Assembly (NCBI RefSeq): GCF_026891095.1
Contig: NZ_JAPTNL010000001.1
Span: 434,001 to 498,000, forward strand
Origin: Roseovarius salincola
Lineage (GTDB): Bacteria; Pseudomonadota; Alphaproteobacteria; Rhodobacterales; Rhodobacteraceae
Length of the DNA: 64,000 bases
Reading direction: 5' to 3'
Each line of letters opens with the position of its first letter. The first letter of the stretch is position 1. Made by a program: the position numbers and the translations under genes. Under the pieces are notes generated by a model. The model was not told the origin of the DNA. It ran no database searches and saw only the letters and a program-made list of their open reading frames with translations. Shown here piece by piece: positions 36,949-46,793 of this stretch.

Positions 36949-37368
36949 GTGAAGGGGGTTGGGATCGGTCTTGGCGTTCTTGTGATGCTGGCCGCGGGCG
37001 CGGCGCTGTATGTGCGCTTGGCGCCCAGCGATCCGGCGCATTGGCACCAGATGCCCGATATTGTGAGCGATGGCGATTTTAGCCAGGGCGCGGCGCGCGT
37101 GGTGATGGCGGGCGAAGATGGGTTGTCGCGGTTGGACCGGATCATCCGCGACACTGCGCGCAGCGAGGTGCTGGCGGGGACGGTCGGGGAAGGGATGATC
37201 ACTTATGTCAGCCGCTCGCGGATTTTCGGCTTTCCCGATTACACGACGGTGCGCCAGCGGGGTGCGCGGCTGGAGCTTTATGCGCGCCAGCGTTTCGGGC
37301 TGTCAGATCTTGGCGTTAACGCCGCGCGGCTGGATCGCTGGCTCGAGGCGCTGGCGCAGCGAGGATGA
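36949..37368 (+). CDS. DUF1499 family protein
   Basis: A 139-residue protein with an N-terminal hydrophobic span (about residues 3-22) and a DUF1499 domain, seen in the tail pattern TYVSRSRIFGFPDYTTVRQRGARLELYARQRFG with the conserved SRSR and DYTTV pieces. Function is unknown; the family is found in photosynthetic and marine bacteria and in plants. GTG at 36949 is the best start and has GAAGGG in front, which belongs to the repeat element copy C. Its last 66 bases overlap the convergent small secreted protein gene. Confidence 0.75.
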   Translation: MKGVGIGLGVLVMLAAGAALYVRLAPSDPAHWHQMPDIVSDGDFSQGAARVVMAGEDGLSRLDRIIRDTARSEVLAGTVGEGMITYVSRSRIFGFPDYTTVRQRGARLELYARQRFGLSDLGVNAARLDRWLEALAQRG

Positions 37369-37587
37369 CAGGCAGCCTTGCGAAATCTCGCGCCACATCG
37401 GCACGTTGAGCGACATCTGGCATTGCGCCATGAAGCTGCGCCCGCCGACATTCAGGCAGATCATCTCGCCCATCTCGACGCGGCTGCCATTGCTGTCGGT
37501 GCAATAGCAATCCACAGTCTTGCCGCCGATGGTCTGGTCGGCGAGGGCCGGGCTGGCCAGAAGGGCGAGGGCAAGAAGGCTGCGCAT
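37303..37587 (-). CDS. Small secreted cysteine-containing protein, unknown function
   Basis: A 94-residue protein that begins with a signal peptide ([16 protein letters not shown]) and has a short mature domain with five cysteines, [21 protein letters not shown] and [12 protein letters not shown], plus one near the C-terminus. The pattern is one I recognise as a conserved hypothetical of Rhodobacterales. The cysteines suggest a disulfide-bonded periplasmic protein. Its 3' end overlaps DUF1499 by 66 bases on the opposite strand, so the final residues ([18 protein letters not shown]) may be less conserved. It is divergent from prfA. Confidence 0.72.
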   Translation of the reverse strand: MRSLLALALLASPALADQTIGGKTVDCYCTDSNGSRVEMGEMICLNVGGRSFMAQCQMSLNVPMWREISQGCLSSSLRQRLEPAIQPRGVNAKI

Positions 37588-37650
37588 GCAGTCAGGATAT
37601 CACAGGCTTTGGTCTTGACCAAACCCGGACAAAGGGGCAGATGCCCAAAC

Positions 37651-38700
37651 ATGGTGCCATTGGACAGATTGAACGAGATCGTGCAGCGTTCCGAGTATCT
37701 CGAGGCGCAAATGGCGGTCGGGGGCGGCGATATCGCCAGGCTCGGGCGCGAATATGCCGAATTGCGCCCGGTGGTCGAGGAAATCCGCGCCTATCAGCAG
37801 GTGCTGGCGGATATCGACGCGGCCAAGGCGATGCTGGACGATCCGGAGATGCGCGCTCTGGCGCAGGATGAACTGCGCGATCTCGAGGCACGGCTGCCGG
37901 ATCTTGAAGAGCGGTTGCAACTGGCGCTTCTGCCCAAGGACGAGGCCGATGCGCGCCCAGCGATCCTTGAGATCCGGCCCGGCACGGGGGGCGAGGAGGC
38001 GGCGCTGTTCGCGGGCGATCTGTTGCGCATGTATCAGCGTTATGCCGAGGCGCGGGGCTGGACCTTCGAGATCATCGCGTTGAGCGAAACCGAGCTGGGC
38101 GGAATCAGGGAGGTGGTCGCGCGGGTGGCGGGCGATCACGTTTTCGCGCGCCTCAAATTCGAATCGGGTGTGCACCGCGTGCAGCGGGTGCCCGAGACGG
38201 AAAGCGGCGGGCGCATCCACACATCGGCGGCGACGGTGGCGGTGCTGCCCGAGGCCGAGGATGTGGATATCGAGATCGACCCCAATGACCTCAGGATCGA
38301 CACGATGCGGTCATCGGGCGCGGGCGGGCAGCATGTGAACACCACGGATTCGGCCGTGCGGATCACGCATCTGCCTACGGGTCTGGTGGTGACCAGCTCT
38401 GAAAAATCCCAGCATCGCAACCGCGAGATCGCCATGCAGGTCCTGAAATCGCGGCTTTACGACATTGAGCGGCGGCGCGCGCTTGAGGCGCGTTCGGCCA
38501 GCCGTGCGGCGCAGGTGGGCAGCGGCGATCGCAGCGAGCGCATCCGCACCTATAACTTCCCGCAAGGCAGGATGAGCGATCATCGCATCAACCTGACGCT
38601 CTACAAGCTGGATCAGGTGATGCAGGGCGATCTGGACGAGGTGATCGACGCGCTGCGCGCCGACGCGCAGGCGACGCTTCTGGCGGAGATGGAGGGGTGA
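37651..38700 (+). CDS. prfA: Peptide chain release factor 1
   Basis: RF1 reads UAA and UAG stop codons and triggers peptide release. In 349 residues it has the coiled N-terminal domain, the stop-codon tripeptide in RVPETES (P-E-T at 181-183, the RF1 form PxT) and the GGQ loop in [17 protein letters not shown] (225-227). ATG at 37651 begins [10 protein letters not shown] as in relatives; the frame extends upstream only in an implausible reading. The next gene, prmC, encodes the methylase that modifies this GGQ glutamine and overlaps it by four bases. Confidence 0.98.
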   Translation: MVPLDRLNEIVQRSEYLEAQMAVGGGDIARLGREYAELRPVVEEIRAYQQVLADIDAAKAMLDDPEMRALAQDELRDLEARLPDLEERLQLALLPKDEADARPAILEIRPGTGGEEAALFAGDLLRMYQRYAEARGWTFEIIALSETELGGIREVVARVAGDHVFARLKFESGVHRVQRVPETESGGRIHTSAATVAVLPEAEDVDIEIDPNDLRIDTMRSSGAGGQHVNTTDSAVRITHLPTGLVVTSSEKSQHRNREIAMQVLKSRLYDIERRRALEARSASRAAQVGSGDRSERIRTYNFPQGRMSDHRINLTLYKLDQVMQGDLDEVIDALRADAQATLLAEMEG

Positions 38701-39542
38701 GCCCATCGCCGCGCGGCGTGGCGCAGGCGATGCGCGGGGCGCGGGAACGGCTGGCCGAGGCCGGGATCGACAATGCCGAATGGGAAGCACGGCGCCTGAT
38801 GGCGGCGAGCCTTGGGGTGGAGCCGGGACGGATCACGTTGCATCTCCACGACAAGATGAGCCGCGACGCCGAGGCGGCGCTCGAGGCATTGGTCGGCGCA
38901 CGGGCAGAGCGGCGGCCCTTGTCTCATGTTCTGGGCGGGCGAATGTTTCATGGCCGCTGGTTCATCGTGACACCGGATGTTCTGGACCCGCGAGACGACA
39001 CCGAAACGTTGGTCGAGGCGGCGCTTGCGTTGCCGGCCAGCGATGTTCTGGACCTTGGGACCGGATCGGGCTGCATTCTGTTGAGTGTGCTGGCGGAGCG
39101 CCCCGGGGCGCGGGGCGTGGGCACCGACCTTTCGCACGCGGCGCTGGAGGTGGCGGGGCGCAATGCAGAGGCGCTTGGCGTCGGCGCGCGCTGCACGCTC
39201 TTGCGCTCGGACTGGTTCGACGCCGTTGAGGGGCGGTTCGATCTGATCCTGTCCAACCCGCCCTATATCGCCGCCGAAGAGATGCCGGCACTTGACCGCG
39301 AACTGCGCCACGAGCCGCGCATCGCGCTGACCGATGAGGCCGACGGGCTGAGCGCCTATCGTGTTATGGCGGCCGGGGCGGGCGCACATCTGCGCGCAGG
39401 CGGGCGGCTGATGGTGGAAACCGGCTGGAAACAGGGGCCTGCGGTGGCCGGGCTGTTGGTGGAGGCCGGATTCGCCGAGGTGGCGATTCTGCCGGATCTG
39501 GAAGGGCGCGAGCGCGTCGTCAGCGGTGTCTGGCGCGGCTGA
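38697..39542 (+). CDS. prmC: Peptide chain release factor N5-glutamine methyltransferase
   Basis: PrmC methylates the GGQ glutamine of RF1 and RF2 with S-adenosylmethionine. The 281-residue protein has the SAM-binding motif [14 protein letters not shown] (about 117-130) and the NPPY active-site motif (187-190). The GTG start overlaps the prfA stop (GTGA). The N-terminal helical domain (residues 1-80, with [13 protein letters not shown]) that docks the release factor is present. The DUF4167 gene follows after 229 bases. Confidence 0.97.
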   Translation: MSPSPRGVAQAMRGARERLAEAGIDNAEWEARRLMAASLGVEPGRITLHLHDKMSRDAEAALEALVGARAERRPLSHVLGGRMFHGRWFIVTPDVLDPRDDTETLVEAALALPASDVLDLGTGSGCILLSVLAERPGARGVGTDLSHAALEVAGRNAEALGVGARCTLLRSDWFDAVEGRFDLILSNPPYIAAEEMPALDRELRHEPRIALTDEADGLSAYRVMAAGAGAHLRAGGRLMVETGWKQGPAVAGLLVEAGFAEVAILPDLEGRERVVSGVWRG

Positions 39543-39771
39543 CACACTGAAAAACCGGAAAAATCGTGCAAATTGCGCGAAAATTCCGGTTTATCCTTGT
39601 CTCAACGCCCACGGCGTGTTTAGTGAGGGCCAGTCAAGCTGATCGGACGCCCCGGCGGCGCTGCGCTTGACAACAAGCCAATACATGTCGGATCCGGGTT
39701 GTTACAGGGCCGCAGAAGGCACCGAACCGGATCAAACGACACTTTGAGCACAGGGCTGAACAGCTGAAACA

Positions 39772-40320
39772 ATGAGATCATCCAAGTCACGTTCGCGGAA
39801 CAAATCCGGCCGCAACCGCTCGATGGGTAACATCGTCAACCGGGTCTTCGAAAGCTCAGGGCCCGAAGGCAAGGTGCGCGGCACGCCTCAGCAGATCATC
39901 GACAAGTACAACCAGCTGACGCGGGATGCGCAGCTGAGTAATGATCGCGTCGCCGCCGAAAATTTCCAGCAGCACGCGGAGCATTACCTGAGAATGCTGA
40001 GCAGCGCCCAGAAGGAACAGGACGCCCGCCGCGAGCAGCAGGAGCGCGAGAACCGTGAGCGCCAGGCCGAGCGTGATCGCGAGCGCGCCAAGCGCCAGGA
40101 GCGGGAATCGAACGGCGAGCCCGATCCGTCGCAATCCAATCAGCCTGATCTGATCGACAGGAGCGAAGACGAGAGCGGCCTTGTCGAGACTCCCGAGACG
40201 CAGAAATCCGACAAGCCCAAGCGGCCGCGCAAACCGCGCGCGAAGAAGCCCCCGAAGGACGAGGGCGAGTCGGGATCGGGCGGTCCTTCCGGTTCGGGAT
40301 CAGCCGAGGCGGCCGAATAG
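39772..40320 (+). CDS. DUF4167 family protein
   Basis: A 182-residue protein whose N-terminal 80 residues are the DUF4167 domain: RSRNKSGRNRS, VFESSGPEGKVRGTP and DKYNQLTRDAQLSNDRVAAENFQQHAEHYLRM. The rest is highly charged: a Glu/Arg coiled segment (85-110) followed by a lysine- and proline-rich tail, probably disordered. The family is common in alphaproteobacteria, and an RNA- or ribosome-related role is only a guess from the basic charge. It follows prfA-prmC on the same strand. Confidence 0.88.
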   Translation: MRSSKSRSRNKSGRNRSMGNIVNRVFESSGPEGKVRGTPQQIIDKYNQLTRDAQLSNDRVAAENFQQHAEHYLRMLSSAQKEQDARREQQERENRERQAERDRERAKRQERESNGEPDPSQSNQPDLIDRSEDESGLVETPETQKSDKPKRPRKPRAKKPPKDEGESGSGGPSGSGSAEAAE

Positions 40321-40401
40321 GCTCAAGACGCTTTTTCACGTCATGATCACGAAGAATACGGAATGCAGGGGGCCATGGTCCCCTGTTTCACGTTCCGGGC
40401 C

Positions 40402-41241
40402 TCAGGTTTCGAAACTGCGCGCCAAAGCGCAGAACCGTTCGAGATCCACGGTTTCAGCCCGGTCCGTAGGGGCGATCCCTGCGGCAAGGAGGCGATCCTC
40501 GATATCGGGTGCAAGCCCCTTGAGCGCGGCGCGCAGCATCTTGCGGCGCTGGTTGAAGGCCTTGGCTACGACACGTTCGAGTATGACCGGATCGGCCGGA
40601 AAGCGCGGCGCAGGCAGGGCGGTCACATGCACCACCGCGCTTGAGACCTTGGGCGGGGGCGTGAAGGCCGTGGGCGGCAGATGCATGACGATGCGCGCAT
40701 CACTGCGCCACTGCGCGAGAATCGCCAGGCGCCCATAGGCTTTCGAGCCGGGCTGCGCGACGATACGATCTGCGACCTCGCGCTGGAACATCAACGTTAG
40801 GCTTTCCCAGACCGGCGGCCAGGTCTTCGGCGTCAGCCAGCGGATCAGCAATTCGGTGCCCACATTATAGGGCAGGTTGGCGACGATCTTGATCGGCGGC
40901 GTCAGGTACTCAAGCGGATCGAGCGTCAGCGCATCGGCATTGAGCACCTCGAGCCGCCCCGGACAGGCGGCGGCGATGTCTTCGAGAGCGGGCAGGCAGC
41001 GGCTGTCCTTTTCCACGGCCAGAACCCGGCGCGCGCCTTCGGCCAGCAGTCCACGGGTCAGGCCGCCCGGGCCGGGACCGATCTCGAGCACGTCGGAACC
41101 GGTGAGGTCGCCCGCGGCGCGGGCGATCTTGGCGGTCAGGTTGAGGTCCAGAAGGAAGTTCTGCCCAAGCGATTTGCGTGCGCTGAGCCCATGACTGGCG
41201 ATCACTTCGCGCAGGGGCGGCAATTCGTCGATGGTGCTCAT
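40402..41241 (-). CDS. rsmA: 16S rRNA dimethyladenosine transferase
   Basis: RsmA (KsgA) dimethylates two adjacent adenines near the 3' end of 16S rRNA, a late quality step in small-subunit assembly. The 279 residues show the SAM site [16 protein letters not shown] and the NLPYNV catalytic motif, with LGQNFLLD near the N-terminus. It is the last gene of the lptF-lptG-lptD-surA-pdxA-rsmA operon and overlaps pdxA by four bases (ATGA). The surA-pdxA-rsmA order is common in proteobacteria. Confidence 0.97.
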   Translation of the reverse strand: MSTIDELPPLREVIASHGLSARKSLGQNFLLDLNLTAKIARAAGDLTGSDVLEIGPGPGGLTRGLLAEGARRVLAVEKDSRCLPALEDIAAACPGRLEVLNADALTLDPLEYLTPPIKIVANLPYNVGTELLIRWLTPKTWPPVWESLTLMFQREVADRIVAQPGSKAYGRLAILAQWRSDARIVMHLPPTAFTPPPKVSSAVVHVTALPAPRFPADPVILERVVAKAFNQRRKMLRAALKGLAPDIEDRLLAAGIAPTDRAETVDLERFCALARSFET

Positions 41242-42233
41242 CCGGGGTTGGCCCCGCCTGCGCCGCGGGCGCGCGCGCCGCCCATGGCATGGGCCATCTT
41301 GAGGGCCTCGATCATCGAGCCGGGGTTGGCGATGCCGCGCCCGGCGATATCCATCGCGGTGCCGTGATCGGGCGAGGTACGCACGAAAGGCAGGCCAAGG
41401 GTGACATTCACGCCGCGGTCGAAATCCAGCGTCTTGATCGGGATCAGCGCCTGGTCGTGATACATGCAGACGGCCGCGTCATAGCCTTCGCGCGCGCGGG
41501 CATGGAACATGGTGTCGGCGGACATCGGGCCGTGAAGGTCCAGGCCGTCGCTGCGCAGCCGTTCGATGACCGGCAGGATCATGTCGATTTCCTCGCGCCC
41601 CATGGACCCGCCTTCGCCGGCATGAGGGTTGAGCCCGGCCACGGCGATGCGTGGGCTGGGAAGGGCGAAATCGCGGATCAGGGCCGTATGGGTGATGCGC
41701 AAGGTATCGCAAAGGAGGTCGGCGGTCAGGATGCGGGGCACGTCGGCCAGGGGGATGTGGATGGTGGCGGGCACGACGCGCAGGGCGGGGCTGGCCAGCA
41801 TCATCACCACCCGCTCCACACCCGCGAGCGCGGCGAGGTATTCGGTATGGCCCGGATAGGCGAAGCCGGCGCCGTCCTGGAGGGCCTTTTTATGGATGGG
41901 CGCGGTGCAGAGCGCGCGCGCCGCACCCGAACGCACCAGATCGACCCCGCGCGCGATCACGTCGATCACACCCTGCGCATGGGCCGGGTTGGGGGTGCCG
42001 GGGGTCATCGGCCCCTCGAAATCATGGCGCAGCAACGGCAACCCGTGGCGCGCTGCATCTGCCGCCTCGGAGAGGTCCGCGATTTCGGCCAGCGGGCTCT
42101 TTGGGGGCAGGTGGCGCGGGTCGCCCACCAGCACGAAGGGCAATTCAGCCCCGAGCACCCGCCATGCGGCAAGCGCCAGTTCGGGGCCGACCCCTGCCGG
42201 TTCGCCGCAGCTTAGTGCGACGGGACCTGTCAT
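41238..42233 (-). CDS. pdxA: 4-hydroxythreonine-4-phosphate dehydrogenase
   Basis: PdxA oxidises phosphohydroxythreonine in the DXP-dependent vitamin B6 pathway. The 331-residue protein has the GEPAGVGPE motif at the N-terminus, [18 protein letters not shown], the metal-binding [10 protein letters not shown] and TSPDHGTA. The pathway also needs deoxyxylulose phosphate, the product of dxs elsewhere in this window. It overlaps both surA and rsmA by four bases. Confidence 0.97.
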   Translation of the reverse strand: MTGPVALSCGEPAGVGPELALAAWRVLGAELPFVLVGDPRHLPPKSPLAEIADLSEAADAARHGLPLLRHDFEGPMTPGTPNPAHAQGVIDVIARGVDLVRSGAARALCTAPIHKKALQDGAGFAYPGHTEYLAALAGVERVVMMLASPALRVVPATIHIPLADVPRILTADLLCDTLRITHTALIRDFALPSPRIAVAGLNPHAGEGGSMGREEIDMILPVIERLRSDGLDLHGPMSADTMFHARAREGYDAAVCMYHDQALIPIKTLDFDRGVNVTLGLPFVRTSPDHGTAMDIAGRGIANPGSMIEALKMAHAMGGARARGAGGANPG

Positions 42234-43477
42234 TCCAGTTCGACGATTCGCGCCTCGGCGCGCAGCTGCTCAAGATAGCCGTTGGCAAAGGAATCGAGGC
42301 GCCGGTTGCGAATCTGGTTCGTCAGCTCCTCGGTCGAGGGGCCGTCCTCGCCCAGCTCCTCGCTGCGCCCGCAGAGCATCAGGAACACCAGGGTGTTGCC
42401 ATTGGCGCGCGTCAGCGTGGTCGAGACCTCGCCCGGATCCAGCTTGGCCAGCTCGATGGCGATGTCCTGAGGGATCTCGGCCGGTGCGCGCGAGTCGCGT
42501 TCAAGCACCTCGGGGGGCTGTCCTTTGGCGATACCATAAAGGTCGTCGCAGGTATCGGTTTCGGCCTTGACCCGTGCGGCGCGCGACAGCGCGCGGTCGC
42601 TGCGCCCGCCGTCGATGTAATATGCGGCGTATTCGATGGCGGCGTATTCGGGCTCGGCGGTGCCGGTCTCCTCGATATCGCGCATCTGAAAGAGGGCAAT
42701 CGCACCGTCCAGCGGCAAGGGGTCGCTGACCTCGCCGGGCGCAAGGCTCAGGATCACCGGGCGCAATTGCGGTGGCAGGTTCGTGATCGGCATCCAGTCA
42801 AGCCGTCCGCCACGCTCGCGCGTGGCGGCCGCAGACGAGCGGCGCGCCTCGGCCGCGAAACCGGGGAGCGTGTCGATCTCGGAGATGCGCACGGCGCGTT
42901 CCTGCACGGCCTCCAGTTCTTCGGGGGGCGCCGGCATGATGATTTCGGACAACAGCACGCGCACACCGGTTTCGCCGCTGACGGCGGCACGGGCGCGCGC
43001 CAGATCGGCTTCCGAGACGGATATACGCCGGGCAAAGCGCGCGCCAACCAGTTCGCGCCACGTCAGGCCGGCCTTGACGAAGTCGCGATAGCTTTCGGCC
43101 GCGACGCCCGCGCCTTCGAGCGCGCGAATGAACTGTTCGGCGTCCATGTTGGCACGGCCGGCGAATTCCTCCAGGCCGGCCTGGATCTCTTCTTCTTCAA
43201 GCTCGATACCGCTGGCGCGGGCCGCATCGAGTTTCAGCCGCTCTTCGATCAACTGCTCGCGGGCCAGTTCGCGCGGGTTGCCGGGTGCGCGGAACAGCGT
43301 GAGCATCCTTGCGCGTTGCTGGATTTCGTAGCGCGTGATGGCCTGATCGTTGACCTTGATCACCGGGGTGAACAGGTTCTGCGAGGCCGCCGGCCCGGCA
43401 AACGGGCCGACCAGCGCGGAAGCGACCAGGGCGGGAAGAGCGATTGCTGCGAGGAAATTGCGCATTCTGATTCTCAT
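42230..43477 (-). CDS. surA: Periplasmic chaperone / peptidyl-prolyl isomerase SurA
   Basis: SurA carries unfolded outer membrane proteins through the periplasm to the BAM complex. The 415-residue protein begins with a signal peptide (MRIRMRNFLAAIALPAL to PAASQ), then the SurA N-terminal domain with VNDQAITRYEIQQRARML, and a single parvulin domain about residues 150-260; E. coli SurA has two. The start at 43477 lies eight bases after the lptD stop; a start 21 bases further upstream would overlap lptD. LptD, encoded just upstream, is a known SurA client, so the operon couples an outer membrane protein with its chaperone. Confidence 0.93.
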   Translation of the reverse strand: MRIRMRNFLAAIALPALVASALVGPFAGPAASQNLFTPVIKVNDQAITRYEIQQRARMLTLFRAPGNPRELAREQLIEERLKLDAARASGIELEEEEIQAGLEEFAGRANMDAEQFIRALEGAGVAAESYRDFVKAGLTWRELVGARFARRISVSEADLARARAAVSGETGVRVLLSEIIMPAPPEELEAVQERAVRISEIDTLPGFAAEARRSSAAATRERGGRLDWMPITNLPPQLRPVILSLAPGEVSDPLPLDGAIALFQMRDIEETGTAEPEYAAIEYAAYYIDGGRSDRALSRAARVKAETDTCDDLYGIAKGQPPEVLERDSRAPAEIPQDIAIELAKLDPGEVSTTLTRANGNTLVFLMLCGRSEELGEDGPSTEELTNQIRNRRLDSFANGYLEQLRAEARIVELE

Positions 43478-43485
43478 ACTGCTTT

Positions 43486-45705
43486 CTAGTTTCTGCATGA
43501 TCGTGTGAAGCTGCTTTCGCCGGCATTGGCCGAAAAGCCCCGAAGCGAGACTGTCAAACTGATATCGGTTGTCGGGTCCCGAGTCGAGGAAGTGGTGAAA
43601 CGACGCGAGGCATCGAGGGCGACTGACACGCATTCGTTGGTGTAGGTCAGGCCGATGCCGCTTGTGACCTCGAAGTCGCGGGCGACATCGTAACGCCAGT
43701 TGGCATCGGCGGTCCAGTGCCGGGCAAACCGGTAGCTGCCGCTGATCGACCACTCCGACGCGTCCTCGGCGCGATCCTCGAACGGATCGTTGCGCAGCCA
43801 GATATAGGTGGCGGACAGTTCGGTGCGATAGCTTTCCCAACTGGCGCGCGCCTCGGCCTTCGTGGCCTCGAAGTCATTGTCAAAGAGCCCGCGCCCGGTC
43901 AGGGTCAGCCCGCCCGGAGTGCGTATCTGCCCGGCCAGCAAAACATCCGAGAATTTGCCGCGCAGGCCGGAGCTGCGGGTGAAGCTGGGAAATCCGTTAG
44001 GTTCGACTTCGGGTTCGTCGCGCACGACCTGACCGAAGGCGAGCGCGGTTTCCCAGCCCTTGGGCGCAAGCCGCGTCCACTGCACCCCGTATGCCGCGTT
44101 GAAACCGCGCTCGCGCCGGTCCGGCCCCGAGTAGCGTGACACGGCAAAGAGGTTGCCTTCGTCGAATTCGATCCGCGTGTTCTCGTCATTGGGGATATTG
44201 AGATTGGATCCCCCGACCCAGGACAGCTGCGCCACAGGTTCGATCATGTGGGTAACGCCCTTGGTGGTCGTTTTCATCAGGGGCCAGCGCAGCCGCATCG
44301 CGGTCGAGGGCGTGAGCTGGGACGCCGACGACCGGCTTGTGATGCCCGCTTGCGCGATCTGGAAGCTGTCGGCGGCAAGCCCTGCGCGGAATTCTGCAAG
44401 CACGCCGGCCCCCAGCGTCCAGTTGCGCAGCCAGTCCGCGCTGACCGTCAGGCGCGTGACGTCGCGGCCATCCGCCCACGGGTCGAGGTCGGGGCCGTCG
44501 ATGCTGAGATCGGATGTCCGCCGGTGGCTGTGCGCCTCGGTCGAAAAGCGCAATTCGCCACCGATGGTGCCGGGATACACGCGCCGTTCGTATTCGGCGT
44601 TACCCACCAGCGAGGGCAGGGTCGAATTGGATTCCCTGCGGCGCTGCGAACGGAAATGGGTGACGGCGCCACGGATGAACTCGTCGCGCCGGACCCGCTG
44701 TATCGCGATTTGGCTGTCGAGTCGCTCTTGCCCATAGTAGTTGTATTGGGAGAGGTAGGAATCGTCGCTAGCGACCTTGATGTCGAACGTCAGTTCGAAG
44801 TCGTTGCGCAAGTCGAACGCGCCCTCGGCAATCATGTAACCACGGATATCGTCGTCGCCCAGATCGTCATTCGAAAGAGCGCCTCGAATGCTGATGTCCC
44901 CATTCGCGAATGCCTGGCGATAGCGGAACTCGAGCGTTCGGGTTTTCGTCGTCACGAAGGGCGTCAGCGTCAGGTCACGGTGATCGCCGATCCGAATGAA
45001 GTAGGGTACCTTGACGCCAAATCCGAGCAGGCTGGAATTGGAGATCGTCGGAAACAGGAAGCCGGTGGCGCGTTCAAGCGTGGGATCGGGCAGACGAAGG
45101 CGCGGCAGGTAGAAAACCGGCACATCCAGCACCCGAAGCTGGGCGTCGTGGAAATAGAGCTGGCGCTCTTCCTCATCATGGATCGCGCGCCTGGCACGGA
45201 TCTGCCAGATCGGCGGGCGTCCGTCCTCGCAGATGCGGCAGGAGGTGACGGCGGTCTTGTAAAGCTGCGAATAGCGCCCGTTGACCCGTGTCATCGTGTT
45301 GGCGGCCATCTGCACCTGGGAGGCAAGAACCACGCGTGCCCCTGTCAGCAGCCCGTTGCGCATGTCGCGGTCCAGCTCGGCTGCATCGGCGAGGACCAGG
45401 GTGGTTTCGCCTTCACGCAGGGTGATCGGGCCTTCGATGGACAGGTGCTCGGTTTTGCTGTCATAGGTGATCGACTTTGCCTGAAGGCGCCGCCCCTCGT
45501 GGATCACCTCGACATTCCCGGACGCCACCAGCTTGTCATCGGGCATCAGGCGCACATCATCTGCCACAAGGAACGCCCCGCCATCGCCCTGGCGAAGGGC
45601 GGTGGGTTCGGCCCCACCATCCTGCGCGCGCGCGCCCAAGGGCGCGAGGCCGGGCACGGCCATCAGCGCAATGGCGACAGCGAGAGGGAGCGCGAGACGG
45701 ATCAT
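43486..45705 (-). CDS. lptD: LPS-assembly protein LptD
   Basis: LptD is the outer membrane barrel that inserts lipopolysaccharide into the outer leaflet. The 739 residues comprise a signal peptide (1-28), an LptA-like beta-jellyroll domain (about 45-150), the C-pattern TSCRICEDGRPPIWQIRA, and a large barrel with many aromatic and polar strands. Cysteines pair near 155 (CRIC) and at the end (CVSV and SCRN), matching the two-site disulfides of LptD. ATG overlaps the lptG stop (ATGA), and surA follows eight bases later. It completes the LptF-LptG-LptD set in the operon. Confidence 0.95.
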   Translation of the reverse strand: MIRLALPLAVAIALMAVPGLAPLGARAQDGGAEPTALRQGDGGAFLVADDVRLMPDDKLVASGNVEVIHEGRRLQAKSITYDSKTEHLSIEGPITLREGETTLVLADAAELDRDMRNGLLTGARVVLASQVQMAANTMTRVNGRYSQLYKTAVTSCRICEDGRPPIWQIRARRAIHDEEERQLYFHDAQLRVLDVPVFYLPRLRLPDPTLERATGFLFPTISNSSLLGFGVKVPYFIRIGDHRDLTLTPFVTTKTRTLEFRYRQAFANGDISIRGALSNDDLGDDDIRGYMIAEGAFDLRNDFELTFDIKVASDDSYLSQYNYYGQERLDSQIAIQRVRRDEFIRGAVTHFRSQRRRESNSTLPSLVGNAEYERRVYPGTIGGELRFSTEAHSHRRTSDLSIDGPDLDPWADGRDVTRLTVSADWLRNWTLGAGVLAEFRAGLAADSFQIAQAGITSRSSASQLTPSTAMRLRWPLMKTTTKGVTHMIEPVAQLSWVGGSNLNIPNDENTRIEFDEGNLFAVSRYSGPDRRERGFNAAYGVQWTRLAPKGWETALAFGQVVRDEPEVEPNGFPSFTRSSGLRGKFSDVLLAGQIRTPGGLTLTGRGLFDNDFEATKAEARASWESYRTELSATYIWLRNDPFEDRAEDASEWSISGSYRFARHWTADANWRYDVARDFEVTSGIGLTYTNECVSVALDASRRFTTSSTRDPTTDISLTVSLRGFSANAGESSFTRSCRN

Positions 45706-46793
45706 CCTTCCTCCATATGCAGCAAAATTCCCAACGCCAGCAAAAAAGAGGCCACAGCCGGAGCCCAGGCGGCAAGCATGACCGGAATCTGCCCGTTATC
45801 GCCCAGGATCTGCGCGAAATTCCGGATGTAATGCAACCCGAAGCCCAGCATCACGGCGGTCAGAACCGACATTCCCGTGTTGTGAAGCCGCGCGTGGCGC
45901 ATGGTGAAGGCCGCCGACATCATCACCAGCGCCACCAGAAAGAGCGGACGTGCCAGCTCCATTTGGAACCAGACCGCGTATCGGCGGGCCGAGAAGCCCG
46001 AGTGTTCCAACTGCGCGATGAAATCCGGCAATTCCCAGATGGAGATATATTCCGGCTTGCCGAAACTGTCGATGATCCGGTCCCGCGTGAGGGAGGAGGG
46101 CACGTCGTAGCTTTCAAGTACCTGAGCGTTGGCCTCGGCATTCACGCCAAGCTCCAGATCCCAGAGCTTGACATTGCTGAGATGCCAGGCGCCGTCGCCG
46201 AGGCGGGCCTTGTCGGCCATGATCCGTTGCAGCGGCGCACCCTCATGCGAGAAGGCGATGAATGTGGTGTTGAAAAGAACGCTGACATCCGAACTGGCGC
46301 GGCGCGCGTGGATGACTGTCTGGCCGTCCTCGTTGCCCTGGCGCAGCCATATGCCCTCGGGCGAGATGGCCATCACCGCCGGTCCCCAGCCAAGATAGGA
46401 ATTGACCAGGTCGTTATGCCGCTTGGCCGAGGCGGCGACGATCGGGTTCAGCATGCTGACCGAGACGATCCCGATCAGCAGCGCCACGATCAGCGGCGCG
46501 ATCAGTGCACGCAGGGCCGAGCGCCCGGCCGCGCGCACCACCACCAGTTCCGAGGAACGCGACATGCGCAGGAACAGCGCGACGCTTGCCAGGATGATGA
46601 CCAGTGGCAGGATTTCGTAATTGGCTTCGGGTATCTTCAGCAGGCCGATCTCGACCACATCGCCGAAGGACAGCGCCGAGAAGACCCGCAGATCGTCGAT
46701 CAGCTCGATCAGCGCCAAGAGGACCACGAAAATCATGACGATGGCAAGGAATGTCCAGAGGAAGCGGCGTGCAAGATAGAGGTGCAGTATCAT
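45702..46793 (-). CDS. lptG: LPS export permease LptG
   Basis: LptG is one of two transmembrane subunits of the LptB2FG ABC transporter that extracts LPS from the inner membrane. The 363-residue protein has the family plan: two N-terminal spans (LYLARRFLWTFLAIVMIFVVLL), a large periplasmic jellyroll domain (about 120-250) and three to four C-terminal spans ending FLLALGILLHMEEG. The ATG at 46793 overlaps the lptF stop. Upstream in-frame extension is a shadow of lptF and is rejected. The ATPase LptB is not in the window. Confidence 0.95.
   Translation of the reverse strand: MILHLYLARRFLWTFLAIVMIFVVLLALIELIDDLRVFSALSFGDVVEIGLLKIPEANYEILPLVIILASVALFLRMSRSSELVVVRAAGRSALRALIAPLIVALLIGIVSVSMLNPIVAASAKRHNDLVNSYLGWGPAVMAISPEGIWLRQGNEDGQTVIHARRASSDVSVLFNTTFIAFSHEGAPLQRIMADKARLGDGAWHLSNVKLWDLELGVNAEANAQVLESYDVPSSLTRDRIIDSFGKPEYISIWELPDFIAQLEHSGFSARRYAVWFQMELARPLFLVALVMMSAAFTMRHARLHNTGMSVLTAVMLGFGLHYIRNFAQILGDNGQIPVMLAAWAPAVASFLLALGILLHMEEG

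Noticed and set aside
34875-37202. Long minus-strand frame antisense to dxs
   Set aside because: High GC leaves long open frames on the opposite strand; it lacks family features, while the plus strand has unmistakable dxs motifs. The same applies to antisense frames over mttB, lptD and the ldt gene.
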